Assembly (NCBI GenBank): GCA_963971305.1
Contig: OZ020307.1
Location: forward strand, 14,149,501 to 14,213,500
DNA length: 64,000 nt
From: Arcuatula senhousia
Lineage: Eukaryota; Mollusca; Bivalvia; Mytilida; Mytilidae
Direction: 5' to 3'
Positions 34,582 to 45,400 of the stretch are shown here, piece by piece; positions within the stretch are counted from its first letter, which is position 1, and every line of letters starts with the position of its first letter. Position numbers and translations under genes: made by a program. Below the pieces are notes generated by a model. The model saw only the letters and a list, made by a program, of their open reading frames with translations, was not told the origin of the DNA and did no database searches.

Positions 34582-34745
34582 TAAAGGTAATAAAAAAACT
34601 ATCGAACTTGAATGATCAATCTCATTGTCCAGAAAAAATGACAAAAACGAATCAGTCAACCCGAAGAATTGGCGGATCGCAATTGTCCTGACTTGGTACA
34701 GGCATTTCAAACGAAATGGTGGCTTAAACCAGGTTTTATGGCACC
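34582..34745 (+). repeat. Dispersed repeat R1
   Basis: Near full copy from AAAGGTAATAAAAAAACTATC to CCAGGTTTTATGGCACC, with the internal CCTGACTTGGTACAGGCATT. Confidence 0.75.
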
Positions 34746-34869
34746 AATACAACGAAATCGTAATGAGCAACGTAACTTATGAAAGGATATGGAGTAAATT
34801 AACATGACACCACAACATGCATGTTAACTCCAACGGCAATTAATTTGTATGACGTCGAAATGAGAGTAA

Positions 34870-35120
34870 AATAAGGTGCTCCGGAAGGTAAAACAGTTTC
34901 TGCTTACTATAAAACACACCAGTCACGTTGTCAGCGATTTATTTAGTGTTGGGCAAATCCAGATAAAGACAAAAAACCAAAATCTGTATGTTAAACCAAC
35001 ATATTTTCTTATCTCAGAGATAGGAACCCTGTATTTATCGACATGATGGCTTACTTTAAATTTCTCTAGTGACGAAAACAACTGGGGAGCAACATAACAG
35101 GCTTGCCTGTCGGGTGTGAT
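34870..35120 (-). mobile_element. Decayed Penelope-like 3' end
   Basis: Contains the inverted tail (GGTGCTCCGGAAGG, TTTCTGCTTACTATA) followed by the end of the reverse transcriptase frame in reverse (AACCAACATATTTTCTTATC, GGGGAGCAACATAAC). Heavily diverged. Confidence 0.6.
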
Positions 35121-36379
35121 GTTCTATCGAAGAAACCACAAAATTCCCCAAAAAGCTAAGAACGGAGTGGTGCTACACTCACGTTGTTTTAAGGGGTGCA
35201 AGACAGTGATCACATGACCAGCCAAAATTAAAGTTCAAATTACTATTTTACTTTGTATTACTAGGTTTCTTAAATTAAAAAAAATCAAAAAATTTCTTTA
35301 TTACTTGCTTTAGACTTAAGGTCTGATTTGAAAATTATTTGAACAATTTGTTATAGTAAATTTTTTTTTTATATTGCTAATAAGTATCATAAAACCAAGT
35401 AAAATGGTGTTTTCTGCATTTTTGTAAAGACAGATAATTTGTGTCAAAATATGCAAATTTGGATCACTTTTTGGCATACTTTTCCCCATATCAGAAAAAC
35501 GAAATGGGAAGCACCCTTTTTTCTTTTCATTTTTCTAATGCATTATGTATATACAATATTAAAAACGAAAGAATATGGAATATCAAAAAATTCATAGACA
35601 AAATTTTTATACAGACAAGATGGTAACTTTCTTTAACAATTCAATGAAAATCAACCCAACTTTGGAGTCATTTTTATCAAAAACTAAGTCGGAGGCATGC
35701 TCTTTTCAAGTTAATTTTTCAAAGAGCATGTCATAGCGCATCCATTAACAAATTATAAAGAAAATTCATTGACAGAAAAAAATTGACCTATGGGGCATGT
35801 ACTTCCTTAATAGGACGTCGATAGTAAGAGAAGTTTGTAAAACATTTTGCATACTTGTGGTTTCTATAGTAATATTTCCATAATTAAACGGTTTTTATAA
35901 TTAAAATTGCAATGATATAATCACTTTACATTTCGCTTTTGTGTTAAATAAAAATGATGTGCTGTATAACAACCCATTAGGTCTCCATAAAAAAATATAA
36001 TCTGGATTTATGCCATTACGACCAAGGTATTTGTATTTCCAGTATTTTTCTGTATTTCGTGGTCATGTTCTTAGTTCAGTAATTTTGCTGTTATTTTTAG
36101 TTTGATAGGACAAAAATCATATCATTTAATGATAAAACAGTTCTAATAATGGAACATTATAATGCAGAATATTGATTTTATGAGGGAAACTATTTTCTGC
36201 ATGATTAAATAGAATGCTAAAGGCAGTAAGTAAACCCTTTTTGTGTACTTTAATATTTAATAAAGGAACCATGTCTGCATGTTAAAACTAAACATCGATA
36301 AAATATCAAAATTTAATATCTGAAAAAGTTACGTGTTGACAGAAAAACGTTTTGCACGAGCATCATATACGTTAAAACG
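35121..36379. other. Spacer between receptors A and B
   Basis: A+T-rich, no recognisable gene or repeat. The last few hundred bases must include the receptor B promoter, but I see no clear TATA or initiator arrangement. Confidence 0.4.
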
Positions 36380-36464
36380 ATGAGATTAAATACAAAAATT
36401 GTTTTGGTGCTTTTATTCTTAAGATTGACATTCATGTTTTGCTCAGATACGAACATTATAGTTG
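36380..36464 (+). CDS. Receptor B exon 1: signal peptide
   Basis: Leader IVLVLLFLRLTFMFC after a short basic start; donor GTTG|GTAAGT, phase 1. The open frame continues into the intron, so the 96-codon reading at this place is not the protein. Confidence 0.8.
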
Positions 36465-39400
36465 GTAAGTACATTGAATGTCTTATTTATTTTACAAACA
36501 CATTTTTATACCAAAAACCCAACCATAAAATATTCAAAATAATTTTACAGTTATTTATTCAAAAAGTGACCAAAGCGATCTTAATATTAAGTTGTTTATC
36601 AATTTCAAAATTCTTTAAAGCTTCATGGTTAATTATAAGTCAGCAGTTTTCTCCATATTTAGATACTTAATGTTGTGCCAAAAATTTAGCTAAATGCAAT
36701 CTTATTTTGTTTCAAGCAATAATTGTTCAGAAGAATATCTGGCCTCATTTTAAAATGGAAAACTCTACACTGAAGACAGAGAAGCTAACAATGTTTAAAG
36801 TTACAGTCGTCACAGAATCAAACTTCCAAGATGGTGTTGATATAGGTAAAGACAGTCTAGTCAAACAATTCAAACAATCAAATTAAATAAGGCAAATGTG
36901 TCAAATGTCCTCTTTTAGTTGTTACAAATAAGTTCATTAGTATGAATTAGCGGTTTTTGTTTGGAAATGACTAGTAATAGATCTTGAAGCCATATTCAAC
37001 ATACGTTTCTTGATGTGTCATGTATTTTTATTGAGAACTTTTATTTCAAATGCATATGAAGTAGTACGAGTAATTCTGCAAGCAGTTTTTTTTTATTTCA
37101 TCGTTGCAGCTTTTGCTTTTACAAAAGAAAACGTCCATGGATTTATTTTCTATACTGATTGTAATGCAGCCAGAATACTAGACAAAATGGCGTTGTTTAC
37201 CCACGTTCCTAGTATAGTCATGACACGTGACCTGTGTGACATAGAAAGTGACCATATGATACAGTTTCAACCATCATGTAAACGTTGTAACGCCCTTATT
37301 GCAGACTTTGCTTTTAACAGAAGATGGACAGATCTTATGCTATTCTTTGATGAAAATCTTAGTATGTATATATTTGTGTTCTGTATTCCTTTTATAATAC
37401 TTGTATTTTAAATTTCACACCCATTAGCTCAAGTTTGTATGTCTTAAATGGAAAGTCAGTTTTTCGCTCACATATTAAAATATTTTAAAAAATATGCATT
37501 TCATCGCATTTTATTTAATTTCCCATCAACATAAATGGATAGTAAACGTTTATCTCTTTTCTGCCTTGAAAGTTGACTTTATATTGGTATATTGGTATAT
37601 TTTAGATCAGCGATGTATGACAGACTTGATAAGAAAACTTTCCCTAAATCCAACCTCAACCAGACTGGTGAACATCAATAATTATAATTCAGCTGAAGAG
37701 TATCTGTCTTTTTTGTATCGGTATCATCCAGATGCGGTAGTGATGCTAGCATCAAAAGAAACTTTGGAGACAACGCTGACTGCTGCAGCAAAGGTTGTTT
37801 TTACATAATCATGAAAATTCATATTTGATTTATCTTGTTGATGCTTTGTTCTTAATTATTTAGCTCATCACATGCATCATGTAAAATCTTGATTTATGTC
37901 CTATCTTTTAAATGAGTTTGTACGAAATTTTAGATTTGTAAAATGTAATTTCCTCTATTTTGAACTTCAAACTAAAGAGTTAAGACTAAGATAAAAATAC
38001 TATGTTACGAGATTTTCACGGCGACATTTCATAACTGTATGAGAGTATAATTGTACCATGTTCGATGTAATGTACCATGTTCAATGTAATGTATCATGTT
38101 CGATGTAATGTACTATGTTCGATGTAATAAACCATGTTCAATGAAATGTACCTTGTTAAAAGCAATGTACTATGTTCGATTGAATGTACCATGTTCAATG
38201 TTATATTTACCGGATTTGACACACTGAATTGACTGTTTGCAACGCGACAGGTGATCTATAGCAAGCAGGAACTGCTTTATCTTCCGGAGCACCTGAGTGC
38301 ACTCTCGTTTTGACTGGAGTTCGCGTTGTTGATTGATATTCAGTTATTTTTGTGTTTCCATGCTTTACATGTTGTCTGTTTTTGTCCCGTTCTTGTTGGA
38401 GTTTACTGGTTTTGTCTCTGCCCTTTTGGACTTTTGACATTCGGATACCCCATCAGTTCCTCTGCCTCTTTTATATACCATGTTCAATGTATTGTACCAT
38501 GTTCGATGTAATAAACCATGTTCGATGTAATGTACCATGTTCGATGTAATGTTTTTTGTTCAATGTAATGCACCATGTTCAATGCAATGTTCCACGTTCG
38601 ATGTAATAAACCATGTTCAATGTAATGTACCTTGTTCAATGTAATGTACCATGTTCGATTGAATGTACCATGTTCAATGTAATGTCTATTAGGATGTTAA
38701 CGAAATATTCTATATCGCAGTCTTTTTATTATGTCGAAGGTAAACGTCAATAATTACAAATGGATACTGATGACTGGTGACTCTGTTTTACCAAGGCTGA
38801 ACCATACCCTTTTCAAGGGTGAACGTATTCTGTTTATCAGTCCAAAGTCCAAAGCATATGACATGGACATCTACCAAGACAGTTTAGACACTTCAGATAT
38901 GATGGTAAGGAAGTCAAACATATTAAGAATCTGTTTTCAATCTTTTTGTCCAATATTTTCATTAAAGTGAAAAATATTCTACATCACAATAGAATTGACA
39001 TATGTTGGTCGATATATGTGTTCTTTGATATTTCTTATAATATTCAACAAATAATATGAATATATAGCTGCTATAAAGTGCAGTCGTTGCCATAGGAATT
39101 TTGTTGTCTTTATTCCAAAGTATTATATGTTTTCACGTATTCGATTATTTTACAGAATGGACAAGACGACGAAGCGGCATTGTGGATGTTTGAATTTTAT
39201 TCAAAAGTTGCATCTACTGAAAACGTATCTTCACTTGAGCCATTGAGTTGTCGTCATTTATCAAACGTTCCCCATAGAGACAATGTAGTCAGAATTGCTA
39301 AACAGGTAGGTACATACAACAATGTTTCATTCATATGTTGTAAATAATGAATCAAAAATGATTTTTTTTTAATATAAAAAAAAAAATAGGATGTCAGTTT

Positions 39401-42400
39401 TTTTAAAAGTTATAACATTTACTTCAATTCAGTTATTCTCAGAATACACTTAAACTTTTGAATGATTGAGAACATTTCGATTTTCATGTGTGCACCACAC
39501 TAAGCTTTACTTGAGAATCGTGAAATTTTATAGAAGATATAGACAAATAGTTTTATTCAATTATATATATTAGTTTTTCTTTCAGATTCACACCCAAGTC
39601 ATATACGAATACGAGCTTTGTAGCGTCAAATCTGTTGGCAAAATAAAGGAATGGATAAACCAGGGCGTGTGGACTCAAAAGACAGGCTTTAGACTAGTTA
39701 ATGATAAAATGTTTGCCAACAATTTCGAAGATTTTGGATACGCGACATTAAAAGTTGCTGTTTTACCGGTATTTCTAAATCATGAATGTTACTTATCGTC
39801 TATGAAAACATGTCTTTCGTTCCTATTTTTTTGTGTCATTCAGACCAAAATGTAGTAAATTTACAACTACCAAAACGCGGATATAAACGGTTAATATTGA
39901 TATGCTATATATCGATATTTCAAGTAGTAACCTCTCATCAGTAGCATATAAATCAAAACATTGGAAGGTCCAATTCCAAAACAGTTGAAAACGAAAAGTA
40001 CTCAAAACCAAAACGTTCGAACAAGGAAGCCAAATCCAGCACCGAGGATATCGACCATGTGCATTACAAGGAAAGAAACCTGGTGTTTTTATCAATTTTG
40101 AATTTAACAATCGGAAATTTCAGCGATAATATACTAGAAATTTTATGGTAATTCGTGTCAGACAAGTCGGACTACCAGGCTTGTGATTACCCTCGGGGAC
40201 CTCTGGTCCACCAGCAGCGGTTATCGCCAAGTGGTTTCAAAATTACAAATACCAAAACGCGGGTATAAACGGTTATATATCGATATTTCAAGGAGTAACC
40301 TCTCATCAGTAGCATTTAAACCAAAACATTGGAAGGTCAAATTCCAAAACAGTTGAAAACGAAAAGTACTCAAAACCAAAACGTTCGAACAAGGAAGCCA
40401 ATTAAGATTAAAATTCACATTAATTACCAAAATTGAGTAACGGTAGAGGTTTAGTCAAAATAAATTTAATTAAATGGTGTTAAATTGAATATATTTTATG
40501 TGACCTATCTAAATAGTTATCATTTCTCCAAGCGAAATTTAGTTGTCCTTTTTTGTCTCGCCTGCGACGAATGTCGCAAAAAGCGAGACTTAGGTATGCT
40601 GATTCCGGCGACGGCGTCCACAATTGGTTAAAGTTTTTGCCTAAGGCCGTGCTATGCGGACTAGTTATGTTACACCATTGATATTTGGTATGCAGTTGCA
40701 TCAGCATCAGTACAGATAAGTTTTAACAAGATTTTACCTGTATGCTCCTGCAGTCACGGTATACTGACTTTGAAATTTACACTGATTTGGCCGAGGTTAA
40801 CCTTTTTTCTTACATCTGTTTAACATGAAGCTGTTATGGTTCACTATTGACTTGCATAAGCATTAATACAGATCAATTTTAAAAGCATTTCATCTGTATG
40901 CTCCTGTAGTCACGGTCTACTGACTTTGAAATTAACACTGATTTGGCCGAGGTTAACCTGTTTTCTTACGTCTGTTTAACATGAAGCAGTTATGGTTCAG
41001 CATTGATATTGGGTATGAACTTGCATTAGCATCAGTACAGATTAATTTCAAAAGCATTTCGTATGAATGCTCCTGCAGTCACGGTCTACTGACTTTGAAA
41101 TTTTACACTGATTTGGCCGAGGTTAACCTTTTTTCTTACGTCTGTTTAACATGAAGCAGTTATGGTACATCACTGATATTGGGTATGCATTTGCCTTAGC
41201 ATCAGTACAGATCAATTTCAAAAGTATTTTATCTGTATGCTCCTGCAGTCACGGTCTACTGACTTTGAGATTTTACACTTTTTAACTTTTTTACTTATGT
41301 CTGTTTTATATAAAGCAGTTATGGTTCACCATTTATATTTGGTATGCAGTTGCTTAAGCATCAGTTAAGATCAGTTCACCTCAATATCCCTATTGTGTCT
41401 CACAGCTGTGTTGTGTTCTATGGTCATTACCGGATCCTAAGATCGCAATGGAAGAGGGAGGTTTGGCGCCATAAAACCTGGTTTAACCCACCATTTCGTT
41501 TGAAATGCCTGTACCAAGTCAGGACCATTGCGATCCACCAATTCTCCGGTATGACTGATTCGTTTTTGTCATTTTCTCTGGACTTTGAGATTGATCATTC
41601 AAGTTCGGTAGTTTTGTTATTACCTTTATTGTCAGGAGGATTTTATCAGTTTGGCTCCTACAGTCATGGTCTACTGACTTTGAGATTTTATACTCATTTG
41701 ACTATCTTTTGTCTGTTTTATATAAACAAGTAATGGTAAACCATTGATATTTGATGCACATGTTCATTTGCATCAATACAGATCAATATCATGAGTAATT
41801 GGCAGTACTGTAGTAACTTTTAACATTTGCATTTTTATATTTGCTTCATTTTATACTGTGTCCAGCTGCGACAGGCGAGACATGTCTCTGTGTTAACAGT
41901 TTATTGTTGAATAGCTTTCAAACTTTCGTCGTTATGTTGAAAAAAAATAATAAAAACTTGAAATACAGATTTTTGACCACATGTATTATAAAAAAATACA
42001 ACAGTGCGCATGCTAAAGGTAGGAAAAAACAAGTTTCAATTACTTTTGCCACACAACATTTAGCATAAAAAGGTTAAAAGTTGGACAATGGGAAATTGTA
42101 TATAAATGGTAAAACCCACAAAACAAGTAATAAAAACGAAATGAAGATATAAATAAAAGGATGGCCGAAATTTTTGGACATACGTCCTTCGTCAGGGGCT
42201 AAAACATGAATAAAATAGATGAAACATGTTAACAAAACAACATCTGATTAAGAGTTTAACGTTACATATAGGTTACAACAGTACAATGAACATGGAAAAT
42301 AGAAATGTCTTCGGTTGTTCACTATACAAAACCATTTAAGTATCATCTTTGTGTTTCAGACTCCTCCTTTTACCTATTCGGAGAAAGACAGTAACAATAT

Positions 42401-45400
42401 TACATTATACACTGGATTTTGTATAGATATTCTCGATGAACTTGCTTCCAGATTTAAATTCAAGTAAGTAGTATTTTCTTTATTCTCAGATATCGTCATT
42501 GGGTACGCCAGAGATTATTTACTTTGCAGTTTTAACACTTAAAATAACTTAAAGGGAAAGTTCACAAAAAATGAAAATTTGTCATATGATTTCTAATGCA
42601 TTATCTAATTATGCTATATCATTTAAACTTTTATATTTAATTTGATAAGCTGACAAAAATGGAATTTTATTTTTTATCTTTTGGTTTTAAATTACACAAA
42701 ACATCTAAATACCACAAAGTCTCCTTTTGACAGTGACCCACCATTTACCTAATTATTGAATTGCCAATATATAATATTTTTATGTGCATCTATGTTATGG
42801 TATTTCAAATAAGTGATAGAAAATCCTTATTAAAATCAACAAAATTGAGTTATCTTAAATTAGTAATAATGATTTCTTTGGTATAAAAATCAATTTGTAT
42901 AAGTCTATTTTAATTATCTAAGTCATGTTGTGTTGTGATAATCTTGCATATAAATCACATGATTGTTTTAAATGCTAGAATGAAAATAAAATGATCTAGT
43001 TTCTGAATGTTTGTATATTAGGTTTTGACACCTGTAGGTATTGATAATTAGAATGTCCTGTTTATTTCACCCCAAGTCAGCTGTGACTAATTACATTTAT
43101 GTTTACCTAACCATGACACAGGTACCTGATGAGAGACAATGACAATAAATTAACATTAATTAACACTTTAAGCAAACCCAGTGGGGGGTTAGAAAAAGAA
43201 TGACCTGTAATTACATAATCATATCACAATTATTTTCAATGAAATATGATGGCTTACATTTAAATACACAACTTCTTTCTTAATAGTAGATAAAAATAAT
43301 ATTTTTTTTGAATTATAGAATTTTAATTTGAACTAATTGCTTATAATGTTCAATTTAAAAGAAAAAGATAATAGAATAATAAAACGTTTTTAAAAAGTTT
43401 TTTATATAGAAAGTTATTTGAAAATATTTAAAGATCTTGTTGACTTTTGATTATTTTAATTATTTTGTTGGTTATTGGACGGACCACATGATCACTTAAA
43501 CGTTTGAACTTATATGATTTTTTGCTACTCAGTAGAAATTCTGATTAACTGAAGTAGTCCCCTAATGTAGAGTAGGGGACTATTTCAAATAAATAATCTC
43601 CAATATCTTTGTTATAAGTTAAGATATGAGAGAAAAAAAATTGCACACTGTTATAAAACATTGTTCTGAACAATTTAAGACCATATGTCAAAAATCGTGA
43701 ACTTACCGTTTAATGTCTTAACTTTTGCCATTGCTGATTGCAATATACAGCAGTCTTTTCGTTTTGCCTAATATGTCAACTGATTCTGTCTTTTAGGGGC
43801 AATATTTTGTTATCAAAGTAGTTAAACTTCATTTAAACCGTCTAAGTGGCAACAGTGAATAAAGAAGATAATTTATATCAAAGTAACAAATGTATCTACA
43901 ATGCCTAGTAATTTTTAATCACTTTATTGTAGCAATTGCTTAAATCATACTATGGCATTTGATATTTTCTGCTAAAAAGGATATGTCAGAATTTATTTGT
44001 GATATTCTTGTATTAGTTTATTATATTCGTCATTAAAATGAGTATTTTTTTGAAAATTAGAAAAAAAAATGACTTAAACAAGTAAAATCAACTATTGAGA
44101 TGTGTTTGAACGATTTTGGGTAGTTTCAAATGAAATTTTATATGCTGATTGGTAATGGAGATTTTGATTAAGCTTTCAATCGCATCTTTGAAGCTACAAT
44201 ATTGTGTTTTGATGATTGTGAGATCACTTGGACTAAAACCCTATACTATTGCCAAAATTATGTATTTAGTTATCCAATAATTGACAAAAAATGAATGTTG
44301 CTTAATTGTTCTAAGATATGAATTGGTTGAACCACCTGACGCTCATATTGGAAGCCAGAACGAAAATGGAACTTGGACAGGCATGATCGGAATGACTCAA
44401 AGAAAGGTTGAAATAAGTATCATTTTCTGTCTTGGCTATAATTTTGATTAAACATTTTTAATTGTTCAAATTTTCTTTTCACACATATAAATCTGATACT
44501 ACCTGGCGTTGTTCTGTGTTTTGAAAGCTTTAAAACTGGGTCTGTCTCTATCAGTAAAATCATCAAATTTTTCCTGAATTATGTTTTTTATTAACAAATT
44601 ATAATACGAAAATAGCGTAAAATTATTTATACTTTTACTGGTATGTTGACCAGGTTTTTAGGTGTAAGAATATTTTGAGGTAGACCTTTAAAAGAAGATA
44701 TCACTTGATTTAAAAGTTTCTCCAACTCTTTTCTTGAAGTAAAGGTAATAACAAAATTGCCAATTTGGATGATCAATCTCAATGATCAAGACAAAAGACA
44801 AAAAAGAAAGAAATAACGAAAAAATGAAGATCGTAATGGTCCTGACTTGGTATAGGCATTTTAAAAGAAATGGTGAGTTAAACCAAGTTTTTATGTCGCA
44901 CCAAACCCCCATATTCCGTTAAAAAACAATTTGAAGACATTATAACAAAGATTCAGAAACTTAACATTAATGTATTCATGCATGTATTAATTGATTCATA
45001 TCAATCAGTTAATATTCCAGGAGGTAGACTTTGCTGTTGATGTTTTCACTATTACATCTGCAAGGGAAGAAGTTATAGACTTCACCACAACTATTATGGA
45101 AGTGGGAATAGGAATACTGACAAAGAGGCCACAGTCAGAAGCTAATAAGGAGTACAAAGTGTTTAAACCCCTGTCAGTACAAGTTTGGGCTCTGATTGGG
45201 GTTGCCATTGTGCTAGTTGGAATCATGTTTTACGCTGTGAACAAAATTAGCCCGTATTACAGAGACAAGACACAGGACGAAAATCCAGAAAATCAGTTGG
45301 ACCTCAACACATCATTTTGGCTTATTTATGGAACGTTTTTTGAGCTGGGTATTTCAAATTATTGTAAAAATGCTCATTAAATTAACAAAAGAAAATGAAT

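Noticed and set aside
43556..43581. Perfect hairpin AGTCCCCTA..TAGGGGACT as a functional RNA
   Set aside because: The stem is short, in an intron, with no conserved context; more likely the end of an unrecognised repeat.
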